Shown one piece after another: positions 43,786-52,778 of a stretch of DNA of 64,000 nt. Position numbers and translations under genes: made by a program. The stretch comes from Arthrobacter alpinus (GTDB taxonomy: Bacteria > Actinomycetota > Actinomycetes > Actinomycetales > Micrococcaceae): positions 62,001 through 126,000 of the forward strand of contig NZ_CP012677.1 of the NCBI RefSeq assembly GCF_001294625.1. The letters run 5' to 3'. The notes under the pieces were generated by a model that saw nothing but the letters and a program-made list of their open reading frames with translations, had not been told where the DNA came from and did not search any database. The first letter of the stretch is position 1; each line of letters begins with the position of its first letter.

Positions 43786-45378
43786 ATGGAACCAACGATC
43801 ATTTATCGACAGATACTTCAAGCCGCCGGTCGACACGACGCCGACCGGCCGGCACTTTCACTTGAGGATTCCGAAACCTGGAGCTATAGAGAGCTTTCAG
43901 AGCAAACTCATCGATTCGCCAATGGGCTTCTCTCCTTGGGGGTTAAGCCAGGGGACCGGGTGGGTCTCCTGCTGGCCAACAGCTTAGAATATTGGGCAAT
44001 ATACCTGGCCATTGGGAGGATTGGTGCAATTACAGTTCGTCTGAACTGGCGCCTTACTTCCGAGGAGCTGGACTATGCGATCGCCGATTCGGGTTGCGCG
44101 GTGCTGTTTGCCCACGATAGGTTTTCGCAACCTCTGGCCTTCCTTGCGGACGTTCAATCTGCGCCCACAGTAGTAACTGTTGGGTATGAGGGACTCGCTC
44201 ACAAGCCCGAGAACTGGGATGGAGTCCCCAGTGTTGTGGACGGCTCTATGTTCGTTGACTGCTCGGAACCACATGTTGCGCTGCCAGCATCCGAGGATCC
44301 GTGCATGATCATGTACACATCGGGAACGACCGGGCGGCCTAAGGGAGCTGTGTGGACACACTCGAACACCATGTGGTTCGCAGCGATGCAGATCATGCGC
44401 TGGGGTTACACGAGCGAGACCGTCACAATGTCAACTGGTCCGCTCTTCCATGTGGGTTCAATGGAAGACCACATGCTGCCGACGCTTCTAGCCGGTGGGC
44501 ATGCTGTCATCACCAGCTCCGGATCCTTTTCCTTGGATAAAGTAACTCGGCTCATCGAGCATCATGGCGTGAATAATGCATTGATCTATCCATTCATGAT
44601 TTATGCATTGGTTACCGGCAACGATATCCCCGCCGAGCGGTTGCGCTCCATGAAGGTTATGACCACGGGAGGGTCCCCGATCCTTCCGTGGGCTGTGACG
44701 GCCGTTAAGGAAAAATTCCCACAAATTCGCCTGGAACAGGTCTATGGGCTGACGGAGGGTGGGGGTATTAGCACCGTAATGTCCGCGGATGACCTCGACG
44801 TCCATCCGGGCAGTGTTGGAACCCCCCTTCCGCTGACAGAAGTCCGGATTGGTGCAACGGATCAGCCTTTTAGTGAAAGTATCGGCGAGATCTGGGTCAG
44901 AAGCCCTTCTGTCAGCCCTGAATATTGGGGGAAGCCTGAGGAAACCGCCGCGACATTTGTCGATGGTTGGTGCCATACGGGCGACCTTGGAAAGATCACC
45001 CGCGACGGATACCTTTACATCACCGGTCGCACCAAGGACATGATTATCAGTGGCGGAGAGAATATTTATCCCGCCGAACTTGAAGCAATTCTCTCTGACA
45101 TGCCTGGAATTAAGGAAGTCGCTATTATAGGTGTTTCGGATGCTGTATATCAAGAGACGGTTTGTGCAGTAGTCGTCCTTGATGGCACTAGCGTCGTCTC
45201 TCATGCAGACGTAATTTCGTATTCGCGCACACGGCTCGCCGGATATAAGCGACCGCGGCATGTTGTGTTCGAACTCGAGTTACCAAGGACCGATTCAGGA
45301 AAAATACGAAAAAATGTTCTGCTGGAAAAATTCAACCATTTGGGAACTTCCTTCGAAGCTTCAAACCAGATCAATTAA
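43786..45378 (+). CDS. Acyl-CoA synthetase (AMP-dependent)
   Basis: A 530-residue adenylate-forming ligase that would activate an acid to acyl-AMP and then acyl-CoA. Motifs: MYTSGTTGRPKGAVWTH, VYGLTEGGG, GWCHTGDLG, GRTKDMIISGGENIYPAELE, and the catalytic lysine in PRTDSGKIRK. The start ATG at 43786 has AAGGTGG upstream. It heads the set-1 plus-strand genes: two crotonases and a TetR regulator follow. The aldehyde dehydrogenase across the promoter would make its acid substrate. Confidence 0.9.
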   Translation: MEPTIIYRQILQAAGRHDADRPALSLEDSETWSYRELSEQTHRFANGLLSLGVKPGDRVGLLLANSLEYWAIYLAIGRIGAITVRLNWRLTSEELDYAIADSGCAVLFAHDRFSQPLAFLADVQSAPTVVTVGYEGLAHKPENWDGVPSVVDGSMFVDCSEPHVALPASEDPCMIMYTSGTTGRPKGAVWTHSNTMWFAAMQIMRWGYTSETVTMSTGPLFHVGSMEDHMLPTLLAGGHAVITSSGSFSLDKVTRLIEHHGVNNALIYPFMIYALVTGNDIPAERLRSMKVMTTGGSPILPWAVTAVKEKFPQIRLEQVYGLTEGGGISTVMSADDLDVHPGSVGTPLPLTEVRIGATDQPFSESIGEIWVRSPSVSPEYWGKPEETAATFVDGWCHTGDLGKITRDGYLYITGRTKDMIISGGENIYPAELEAILSDMPGIKEVAIIGVSDAVYQETVCAVVVLDGTSVVSHADVISYSRTRLAGYKRPRHVVFELELPRTDSGKIRKNVLLEKFNHLGTSFEASNQIN

Positions 45379-45413
45379 CTTGTCAATAAATCTAAGTAGG
45401 AAAAGGTAAACTC

Positions 45414-46205
45414 ATGACTTTTGTGGAGTATCAGCGTGTTGGGGCCGTCGGAACCATAACGCTCAATCGTCCTGATCGCTTGAACGCGATGACCGCTGAC
45501 TTTCTGGAAGACGCGCTGCTTGCTTTCACCGCGGCGGCTGACGATCCGCACACACGCGTAGTTGTCCTGACCGGTGCAGGTAGAGCTTTTTGTGCAGGTG
45601 GTGATCTTTCTCAGGGGCCCGGTGGGGCCGTGGGTGGCGTGGGTACACTGCAGCAGCAGACTGACCGGTTGCGACGCTTCATGCGTACCTCCCAACTGCT
45701 GCATGACATGCCAAAAGTTACCATTGCTGCAATTAATGGAGCATGCGCTGGCGCTGGACTCTCGTGGGCTTGTGCTGTCGATTTGCGATTTGCATCTGAA
45801 ACGGCGCGCTTCAATGCAGCTTTCCTGGGTGCAGGACTTTCCGGGGACTTCGGTGGTACGTGGCTATTGCCCCGACTCATTGGTGCTGCTAGGGCTGCGG
45901 AAAAATACCTTTTATCAGAACCTTTCGATGCACAAGAAGCACAGTCGATTGGTCTTGTATCGCGGCTGTGCGCACCTGAAGAGTTGATGAACACAGTCAA
46001 TGAGGTTGCAGAACGCTTGGCGGCTTCTGCCCCCATAGCGCTGCGGCACATTAAGGAGAATCTTCGTGACAGCTCCTCGACCAGCTTTGAAGTCGCCTTG
46101 GACGCAGAAGCTGCCCGCCACAGCTACTGCGTTGGTACTGCTGATGCGGCCGAAGCTACAGATGCTTTCCTGAACAAGCGAACACCGACCTTCCAGGGGC
46201 ATTAA
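45414..46205 (+). CDS. Crotonase-family protein, PaaG-type isomerase
   Basis: A 263-residue enoyl-CoA hydratase/isomerase. The oxyanion hole is seen in GRAFCAGGDLSQGPGG and ACAGAGLSWA. Both hydratase glutamates are missing. D145 in AGLSGDFGGTWLLPR matches the catalytic aspartate of PaaG, a ring-opening and double-bond isomerase of CoA esters. So an isomerase role is more likely than hydration. The gene lies 35 bases after the acyl-CoA synthetase. A close relative sits at 54246. Confidence 0.85.
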   Translation: MTFVEYQRVGAVGTITLNRPDRLNAMTADFLEDALLAFTAAADDPHTRVVVLTGAGRAFCAGGDLSQGPGGAVGGVGTLQQQTDRLRRFMRTSQLLHDMPKVTIAAINGACAGAGLSWACAVDLRFASETARFNAAFLGAGLSGDFGGTWLLPRLIGAARAAEKYLLSEPFDAQEAQSIGLVSRLCAPEELMNTVNEVAERLAASAPIALRHIKENLRDSSSTSFEVALDAEAARHSYCVGTADAAEATDAFLNKRTPTFQGH

Positions 46206-46209
46206 GAAT

Positions 46210-46983
46210 ATGAGCAATTATCAAACAATCAGCGTTGAACGTGAAGCGCATGTGGTCACCGTGACCCTAAAACGGCCGGAGAGCCTCAATGCCATTACGT
46301 CGCAAATGCTCCGCGAGGTTACAGAGGCATATTCCAACTTAGAGGACAACGTGCGTGTGGTTGTTCTCAAAGGCAGCGGACGGGCCTTTTGTTCCGGTGC
46401 CGACCGGATGGATCCTCCTGGGCTGGCACCCTCAGGTTCCGATCATATGACTGAACTTTTCCATGCAGGAGAGGGGCGTCGTGCCGCTCGGGCCATCGCG
46501 GAGGCGCCGATGACGACTATTGCCAGCCTTCATGGTCATGTCATAGGCGGTGGAGCCGTGCTTGCACTGAACTGTGACTTCCGCCTGGGAGATGAATCGA
46601 CGACGATCCGCTTCCCGGAAGTGCAGCTGGGCATCCCTCTGACATGGGGTGCTTTGCCGCTGCTGGAAAGGGAAGTGGGGGCCTCCAAGGCGCGTCGTAT
46701 GGTCTATTTTGGTGACCCCGTCCACGCTTCAGAGGCCTTAGAAATCGGTTTTCTGCATGAGGTCGTCGCGATTGAACACTTGGCGGAGGCAACACAGAAC
46801 TTTGCGGGGAAACTTTTGGAGCTGCCGGAAATCGCTGTGCGAATGTCTAAGCGGCAATTATTGAAAGCCTCCGAAGCTGAAACTGGGCGGCTCGCTGCCC
46901 TCGATACCCTAGACTCCGAATTGTATGTGGAGGCCATGCGTTACGGATGGAAGCCATTTCGAGGTTCAATGGCAAGGAATTAA
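46210..46983 (+). CDS. Crotonase-family enoyl-CoA hydratase
   Basis: A 257-residue crotonase with GRAFCSGADRMDPPG and HGHVIGGGAVLALNCDF. One of the two classical glutamates is kept, in FPEVQLGIP (near residue 138), whereas the other position is alanine. Partial hydratase activity or a related reaction (dehalogenation, hydrolysis) is possible. It starts four bases after the preceding crotonase gene and belongs to the same operon. Confidence 0.82.
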   Translation: MSNYQTISVEREAHVVTVTLKRPESLNAITSQMLREVTEAYSNLEDNVRVVVLKGSGRAFCSGADRMDPPGLAPSGSDHMTELFHAGEGRRAARAIAEAPMTTIASLHGHVIGGGAVLALNCDFRLGDESTTIRFPEVQLGIPLTWGALPLLEREVGASKARRMVYFGDPVHASEALEIGFLHEVVAIEHLAEATQNFAGKLLELPEIAVRMSKRQLLKASEAETGRLAALDTLDSELYVEAMRYGWKPFRGSMARN

Positions 46984-47067
46984 ACCGTAAGAGTGTCACT
47001 CGCCCGATGTTCAGTGTTGGACAGTGGGTTGAATTACAGACGTTGGCCATCGCGAGGAGAAGCTAGG

Positions 47068-47721
47068 ATGTCATCCATGCGCCAAAATGAAGATCCGTTC
47101 AGAGTTGTCAGGGCAAGCAAGCTCCCTGAGTTTAAAGAGCCTGTTCGACAAGCAGTGATTGTTGCGGCAGAGAAGGCTTTTTTCGAAAACGGGTACCACG
47201 GCACATCCATGCGCAGTATAAGCGCGGGTGCCGGGGTTACAGTCGGCGCGCCTTATTATCACTATGATTCCAAGCAGGCCATCCTGCGTGAAATTATGGA
47301 CCGTTTCATGCGGTGGTCCTTGCAGACAACGTTGGACGCATGTGCCGCCGCGCCGGACGATCCCTATTCGCAATTGGTGACCGCAGTAAGGTCTCACGTC
47401 TTTCAGCACGCTACTCAGCAGGTGCCGAGTTTTGTGGTTGACAATGAACTACGGAGTTTGGAGACAGAGAACAGGCAAGAAATCGTCCGTCTTCGAGATG
47501 AGATTCAGGGGATATTCACGCGGGCCGTTCAGCGTGGACATGACGAAGGTATCTTTGAGACCCCATTTCCGCGTGAGTCAGCACGCGCCATCGTGACGAT
47601 GTGTACTTCAGTTGCCTCATGGTTCAAAACGGACGGTGATCTCTCTGCTGTTGATGTTGCAGAACGCTACACAACAATCTGCTTGGATGCAGTGAGGTTT
47701 GTGCGCCCAGAATCTGAGTAG
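47068..47721 (+). CDS. TetR-family regulator, set 1
   Basis: A 217-residue repressor-type protein. The ATG at 47068 has GAGGAGA upstream; an in-frame start at 46993 is less likely. The N-terminal helix-turn-helix spans about residues 25-75 (FENGYHGTSMRSISAGAGV, then YYHYDSKQAILREIM). The C-terminal ligand domain is of the fatty-acyl-CoA-responsive KstR2/FadR sort in general shape. It is closely similar in layout to the TetR protein at 55032. It probably controls the adjacent CoA genes through the palindrome at 43726-43745. Confidence 0.85.
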   Translation: MSSMRQNEDPFRVVRASKLPEFKEPVRQAVIVAAEKAFFENGYHGTSMRSISAGAGVTVGAPYYHYDSKQAILREIMDRFMRWSLQTTLDACAAAPDDPYSQLVTAVRSHVFQHATQQVPSFVVDNELRSLETENRQEIVRLRDEIQGIFTRAVQRGHDEGIFETPFPRESARAIVTMCTSVASWFKTDGDLSAVDVAERYTTICLDAVRFVRPESE

Positions 47722-47734
47722 TACCTGCCGTTGT

Positions 47735-48841
47735 CTAGCCAAACATAATCACCTGGCGGACGGCTTTTCCATCTTCCAACTGATCCATGGCGTGATTGAT
47801 ATCGGCGAGTTCGATCCGGCTCGTGATCAGTTCTTCGACGGGCAACCTTCCCTCACGCCAGAGCTGGGCATATTTGGGGATGTCGCGTGAAGGAACAGCT
47901 GAACCGAGATAGCTGCCAATGATGGTCCGGGCCTCGGCGGTAATAGTCATGGGTGAAATCTTGGCAAGGGCATCAGGGGCAGGCAACCCCGTAGTGATCG
48001 TGGAGCCTCCCACATCGGTAGCCGCGAATGCGGTTTCGAATGCTCTGGTGTTGCCAGCGCATTCGATGACATATTTGGCTTTTATCTGATTGTCGATGAC
48101 TTCACTTGGGCTATATGCCACGTGTGCACCCAGACGTAGGGCGTGCATGCGCTTTTCTTCTAGGGTGTCCACCGCAATGATTTTTGAGACATTTTGTGAG
48201 GCAGCAGTGATGAGTGCGGCCATGCCTACCCCTCCGAGCCCCACCACCATGATGCTCTCCTCTACCTTGGGCCGGGCGGCATTCAAAACCGCGCCACCAC
48301 CAGTGAGCACAGCACAGCCGAGAACTGCGGCGACATCCGGCGGAACATCATCACCAACGGGCACTGCGGAAGCGCAGTCGACTATGGCATGAGTAGCAAA
48401 ACCCGAAACCCCGAGGTGGTGGTATACCGGTTTGTCATCTCTGGACAAGTGCATGGAACCGTGGAGCAGGGTGCCGGCAGCGTTGCTCGTCGACCCCACA
48501 GTGCAAGGTAGCCTGCCATCTTCAGAGCAGCTGGAACAATTCTCACAACGAGGCAGAAATGACATGACCACACGCTGCCCGGGCGACACATTCGTGACTG
48601 CTGCTCCAATTTCAACGACGCGTCCTGCTGCTTCGTGACCGAGGAGCATGGGAACCGGTCGGGCTCGGTTGCCATCAACTACACTCAAATCTGAATGACA
48701 AACGCCTGCCGCTTCAATGCGGACCAGAATTTCAGTGGGTCCGGGCCGGCCGAGTTCTAGATCTGAAACGGTGAGGGGTCTTGACTGCGAGAAAGGGCGT
48801 AACCTGCCGATTTCTTCCAATACAGCACCTGTAATCTTCAT
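47735..48841 (-). CDS. Zinc-dependent alcohol dehydrogenase
   Basis: A 368-residue medium-chain dehydrogenase. The catalytic zinc ligands are C in VCHSDLS and H-E in LGHEAAGRV; the structural zinc has CENCSSCSEDGRLPC. The coenzyme site has VVGLGGVGMAALI. It would oxidise an alcohol to the aldehyde, the step before the aldehyde dehydrogenase. It is convergent with the TetR gene, 13 bases away, and so belongs to another transcript. Confidence 0.9.
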   Translation of the reverse strand: MKITGAVLEEIGRLRPFSQSRPLTVSDLELGRPGPTEILVRIEAAGVCHSDLSVVDGNRARPVPMLLGHEAAGRVVEIGAAVTNVSPGQRVVMSFLPRCENCSSCSEDGRLPCTVGSTSNAAGTLLHGSMHLSRDDKPVYHHLGVSGFATHAIVDCASAVPVGDDVPPDVAAVLGCAVLTGGGAVLNAARPKVEESIMVVGLGGVGMAALITAASQNVSKIIAVDTLEEKRMHALRLGAHVAYSPSEVIDNQIKAKYVIECAGNTRAFETAFAATDVGGSTITTGLPAPDALAKISPMTITAEARTIIGSYLGSAVPSRDIPKYAQLWREGRLPVEELITSRIELADINHAMDQLEDGKAVRQVIMFG

Positions 48842-48989
48842 TTATCCACTTCCTTCCAATGGTTCAAATTGCGAAATTGTTGATGATGGTGTGCCAAGTT
48901 TCTCGGGGGCTTCAACTCGACGGACGTTGCGATCCTAAGCTTTCTCAGCAGTTTGTGGATCCTGGCCAAATACGGCCGTTGGTGGTCGG

Positions 48990-50231
48990 CTATTGAGAGA
49001 CTTCCCCCGCACAGTCTTGATCGCTTTGTCTGGGTGGAGAACTAACGGTTTTCTCTTTTAAGGCTTTACTGATTCTCTCGTCCGACCACCCAAGGGTGTT
49101 TGTCAGGATCTCTCGAGTATGTTCCCCGACTAGCGGAGGGGCGAGATTGATTGTCAAGGGGGTGGAAGAGAATCTCATCGCATGCCCGTAAACAGTCAGT
49201 GGGCCGGATACAGGGTGTTCAATCGTGCGAAGCAGCTCTCGGTCAATGACTTGAGTCGATCTTGCCGCTTGAGCGGGAGTGTTGACGGTACCATGCGGAA
49301 TTCCCGCCGCACGCAACTCAGCTCCAACTTCGGCACATGTGCGCGTCGAGGTCCATTCCTCTATCGCGGTAGTCAATATCTCTACATTGTTGACGCGGTC
49401 CGCTGTGTCCCGATACCGCACATCCCACGCAAGCTCTGGTGCTCCGATAACTGCCGCAAATTTTGGAAACAATGAGTTCGTTCCAGCCTGGATATACATG
49501 TAACCGTCAGAACAACGATACGCATCCGTGGGACTGGACAGAACGTCGCGCGCACCGTTTCGACCAGGTACGTCATCATTGAACGCTGCCCACACTCCAC
49601 GAATGCCCATTGAGGTGTACATCGCATCGAATGCCGCGACGTCAACGTGTTGCCCGTTCCCATGCTCATCTCGCACACGTAACGCTGCCATTGCAGCCAT
49701 CACGGCGTGGTAAGCAGCGATGTGATCTACCACGAACGAACCAGAAACTGACGGCGCGCCATCGGCATTACCGGTCAGACTCATTAATCCTGTTTCTGCT
49801 TGTGCGATCGCGTCGAACAATGCGCGATCGCGGTTACCGCCTGACTGACCGAAGCCAGAGATAGAGATCAGAGATGCGCGCGGGTTGAGCTTCTGTAGGT
49901 CTTCGAATCCCAACCCCATCTTGTCGATCACCCCGGGCCGGAAGTTCTCAACGATCAGGTCCGCACGGGACGCAAGATCCTTCAGGATCTCGCGTCCCGT
50001 CTCAGATCTCGGGTCAAGTGAGAGCCCGCGCTTGTTGCGGTTAAAGATGTTCGAGTAGACGCTTCGTCCGTCGCGTTCCAAGGGGCGATTGTGGCGGATG
50101 GCCTCGCCTTCGATGGTTTCGATTTTGATGACGTCGGCACCCATGTCCCCGAGCATCTGGCAACACAGGGGGCCCGCGATGAAGCGACTCAAGTCCAGAA
50201 CTTTGATGCCGGAGAGTATAGAGGTGTTCAT
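48990..50231 (-). CDS. CaiB/BaiF-type (class III) CoA transferase
   Basis: A 413-residue CoA-transferase. It has the family start GIKVLDLSRFIAGPLCCQML and DMGADVIKIE, and the catalytic aspartate in RALFDAIAQAETGL. It moves CoA from a donor to a carboxylic acid, giving an alternative to ATP-dependent activation. The gene overlaps the end of the MFS gene upstream by four bases, so they are co-translated. It belongs to set 2 with the MaoC, aldehyde dehydrogenase and crotonase genes across the promoter. Confidence 0.88.
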   Translation of the reverse strand: MNTSILSGIKVLDLSRFIAGPLCCQMLGDMGADVIKIETIEGEAIRHNRPLERDGRSVYSNIFNRNKRGLSLDPRSETGREILKDLASRADLIVENFRPGVIDKMGLGFEDLQKLNPRASLISISGFGQSGGNRDRALFDAIAQAETGLMSLTGNADGAPSVSGSFVVDHIAAYHAVMAAMAALRVRDEHGNGQHVDVAAFDAMYTSMGIRGVWAAFNDDVPGRNGARDVLSSPTDAYRCSDGYMYIQAGTNSLFPKFAAVIGAPELAWDVRYRDTADRVNNVEILTTAIEEWTSTRTCAEVGAELRAAGIPHGTVNTPAQAARSTQVIDRELLRTIEHPVSGPLTVYGHAMRFSSTPLTINLAPPLVGEHTREILTNTLGWSDERISKALKEKTVSSPPRQSDQDCAGEVSQ

Positions 50232-51586
50232 GATGCTGTCGATTCTGCCGGAACTTCAGTCAGAGCGAGTTCAGCGTCATCCCGATCGGTACTCTGTCGC
50301 AGGAAGTATGCGCAAATGAAGACCAACGCTTGGGTAAACAGAATGTACAGCGACAAGGCCCAGGGATCACCGTTAGTGGCGATCAGCAGCGCCGTGGCGA
50401 TGGTCGCGGTCATACCGAAGAGTATCGAAGGGATCTGCAAGACAAGTGATAGTCCTGTGTACCGCACTCGGGCGGGAAACAGGCCCGCGAAGAGCACAGG
50501 CTCAGCGGCATACTGCGGGCCGTACGCGAGGTTGAATCCGATGATGGCGACTGCAAAAAGCGCGAAGGTCGAGTTGGTATCGAGCAGCCAGAAGAAGGGA
50601 AACGCCAAAAGCATTCCAATGGTTGCGCCGAACATGACGACACGACGAGCGTTGAATCGGTCTGAGGCTATTCCCATTCCGTAAAATACGAAGACCCCGA
50701 TCGCGGCGCCCACGGTTGTGGCCGTCAGCGCGAGAGTCCGATCGATTTCTGTGAACTCCACTGAGTAGGTGATGACAAAGGTCAGCATCACATAGCCAAG
50801 CGTCCCAACACCGTATGCGATTCCCATAGCGAGAAGAGTACGTCCAAGATACTTGCGGCCGATCGTCTTCAGGGGAGATGCCTCCGTGACGACGATTGCT
50901 GCGGCTTTGTTGCGCTCAGCTTCCTCTGTGGCACGAATGAAGTCGGGCGTTTCCGTGAGCTTCATCCGAATTACCAAGCCAGCGACCACCAGAACGATGC
51001 TGAATAAGAAAGGCAGTCGCCAGCCCCACGAGAGGAGCTGCTCATCTGGGAGTAGAGAGACAATCGCGAAAGCTCCAGTCGACATCACGATTCCGAGCGC
51101 ATTGCCTACTTGGGTGAAGCTACCGTACTTGCCTTTCTTCCCCTCCGGCGCGAATTCGACAGCTACGAGCGCTGCGCCGCCCCATTCACCGCCTGTAGCG
51201 AAGCCTTGGACTAGGCGAAGAATTACCAGCAGGATTGGTGCGAGGATGCCAATCTGCGCTGTAGTCGGCACTAAGGCGATCGCAGTGGTTGCCAGGCCCA
51301 TGATCATTAGCGTCGCGACGAGCGCCACTTTACGGCCTTTTCGGTCTCCGATGAGCCCAAAGACAATTCCGCCGAGTGGACGGGCGAAGAATCCCACACC
51401 GAAGATTGCGAATGACAGAAGTATTCCCGTAAGTGGGTCATTTTCTGGGAAGAAGACGCGGCCGAACACCAAGGTTGAGGCAGTGGCAAAGATGAAAAAG
51501 TCGTACCACTCGATCGCGGTTCCGATCAATGAGGCGGTTGCAGCTTTCCGGGCGAGAGCGATCTGCTCTTGCAGGGGTGTACTCAC
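50228..51586 (-). CDS. MFS transporter of the metabolite:H+ symporter type
   Basis: A 452-residue transporter with about 12 helices. The start LIGTAIEWYDFFIFATASTL and the loop GDRKGRKVALV are typical of the MHS family, which takes up carboxylates such as shikimate, alpha-ketoglutarate and related acids. It is the first gene of the set-2 minus-strand operon, so it probably imports the acid that the CoA-transferase activates. Two AACGATCGTT palindromes lie in the promoter region between it and the MaoC gene. Confidence 0.87.
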   Translation of the reverse strand: MSTPLQEQIALARKAATASLIGTAIEWYDFFIFATASTLVFGRVFFPENDPLTGILLSFAIFGVGFFARPLGGIVFGLIGDRKGRKVALVATLMIMGLATTAIALVPTTAQIGILAPILLVILRLVQGFATGGEWGGAALVAVEFAPEGKKGKYGSFTQVGNALGIVMSTGAFAIVSLLPDEQLLSWGWRLPFLFSIVLVVAGLVIRMKLTETPDFIRATEEAERNKAAAIVVTEASPLKTIGRKYLGRTLLAMGIAYGVGTLGYVMLTFVITYSVEFTEIDRTLALTATTVGAAIGVFVFYGMGIASDRFNARRVVMFGATIGMLLAFPFFWLLDTNSTFALFAVAIIGFNLAYGPQYAAEPVLFAGLFPARVRYTGLSLVLQIPSILFGMTATIATALLIATNGDPWALSLYILFTQALVFICAYFLRQSTDRDDAELALTEVPAESTAS

Positions 51587-51644
51587 GTCGTTGTGATCCT
51601 ATCTCGTCGAGTTCGATGTCAATGGGACATATCGTATCGTATTT

Positions 51645-51654
51645 AACGATCGTT
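51645..51654. promoter_or_regulatory. TetR operator candidate, set 2, site 1
   Basis: AACGATCGTT, a perfect 10-base palindrome about 60 bases upstream of the MFS start codon. The same core occurs at 51712 and, with one change, at 43732. Confidence 0.6.
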
Positions 51655-51711
51655 CTGTCAAGTAATTGCGTAAAGCCCTGCCTTGTCAAGCCTTCTTCAC
51701 AATTTGACATT

Positions 51712-51723
51712 GAACGATCGTTC
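51712..51723. promoter_or_regulatory. TetR operator candidate, set 2, site 2
   Basis: GAACGATCGTTC, a perfect 12-base palindrome immediately downstream of a TTGACA (51704-51709), where it would block RNA polymerase at the plus-strand promoter. It lies 38 bases before the MaoC gene. The regulator is probably the TetR protein at 55032. Confidence 0.65.
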
Positions 51724-51761
51724 GATCATCTGTTACGGTGAGGTCAACAAAGGAGTGAACA

Positions 51762-52778
51762 ATGACACCTAATGTCTTGCCCAATATGAAGGTTCGATCC
51801 CCCCGCTGGCACGATCTGCTCGATGTCCGCACCATTGATTCGTCTGGCGATCCGCAGGCGGATTTGAAGGAGCCGACATACGAAAACGTTGAAGTCGGAG
51901 AACTGTTTGGGCCCGAAGTGCTCCCACTAACGCAGTACCGCGCGATGCGGTACGACTTCATCATGGGGAGTCGCAATGCGCTCTCGGGTGTAACCGGTTC
52001 AAATAACTCCCCGCTCGCTCACCCGGGCAGCTTCTCAAATGAATTGTTCGAGATCTACACGCTCAATTACGCCGCCAGTAAGATCGTCGGAGTGCACGCG
52101 AGTGAAGAGATCTGGCTCGAGCAAGCCGCGTCCGTTGGCGAGAATATAGTTCTTAGCGGGGAGTTCGTCGAGAAGTACGAAAAGCGTGGCCAGGGTTACG
52201 CGGTTGTGAGTGGCGAAGCTCGCGACCAAGCGGGGAATCTACTCGCACGCCGACTTGGTACAGAGATCATGCGCACCGTTCCCGGCGATGTCGTCGGACG
52301 AAAGGCGTCATCTGGCTCGAGTGCAAGGCGCATGGACACAACGGTGGACCGATCTGCTCGCCGGGTGGGGCCGAACGCGAATAATTTTTCGCCCGGAGAC
52401 TGGTTTGAATTCGATCCGCACCTCGTCACGTTCGAGCAGGCCGCACTGTACTCCCGCTTCGGCGAGTATGTCACGTCCATTCACGGCAGCATGGAAGCAG
52501 CACAGTCGGCGGGTCTAAAAGTCCCGATTGTGCAAGGTCAGCAGCAGATGTGCCTTCTCTTGGACGGGTTCTTCTCGCTCATCGGTCCTCGGTTCCACAG
52601 CGGAGGTCATATAGCGGCGAAGTTCATCGGCCCGGTTCGTGTGTTCTCAGAGCTCACCCTCCAGGGCCGCGTCTTCAGTTGTGACGGCACCCCTTCCACT
52701 ACGCGCTTCGAATGCTGGCTCACAGACGAGACGGGGCGCACTGTAACCGTCGCAACAGCAGAATGGACCGAAAAATGA
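51762..52778 (+). CDS. MaoC-like double hot-dog hydratase
   Basis: A 338-residue protein with two hot-dog halves (about residues 40-185 and 215-335). NNSPLAHPGSFSNEL in the first half and VQGQQQMCLLLDGFF in the second correspond to the MaoC/R-hydratase region, although the usual D-x5-H pair is not obvious. It would hydrate or dehydrate an enoyl-CoA in the set-2 pathway. It is the first gene of a four-gene operon and overlaps the aldehyde dehydrogenase in ATGA. Confidence 0.75.
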   Translation: MTPNVLPNMKVRSPRWHDLLDVRTIDSSGDPQADLKEPTYENVEVGELFGPEVLPLTQYRAMRYDFIMGSRNALSGVTGSNNSPLAHPGSFSNELFEIYTLNYAASKIVGVHASEEIWLEQAASVGENIVLSGEFVEKYEKRGQGYAVVSGEARDQAGNLLARRLGTEIMRTVPGDVVGRKASSGSSARRMDTTVDRSARRVGPNANNFSPGDWFEFDPHLVTFEQAALYSRFGEYVTSIHGSMEAAQSAGLKVPIVQGQQQMCLLLDGFFSLIGPRFHSGGHIAAKFIGPVRVFSELTLQGRVFSCDGTPSTTRFECWLTDETGRTVTVATAEWTEK

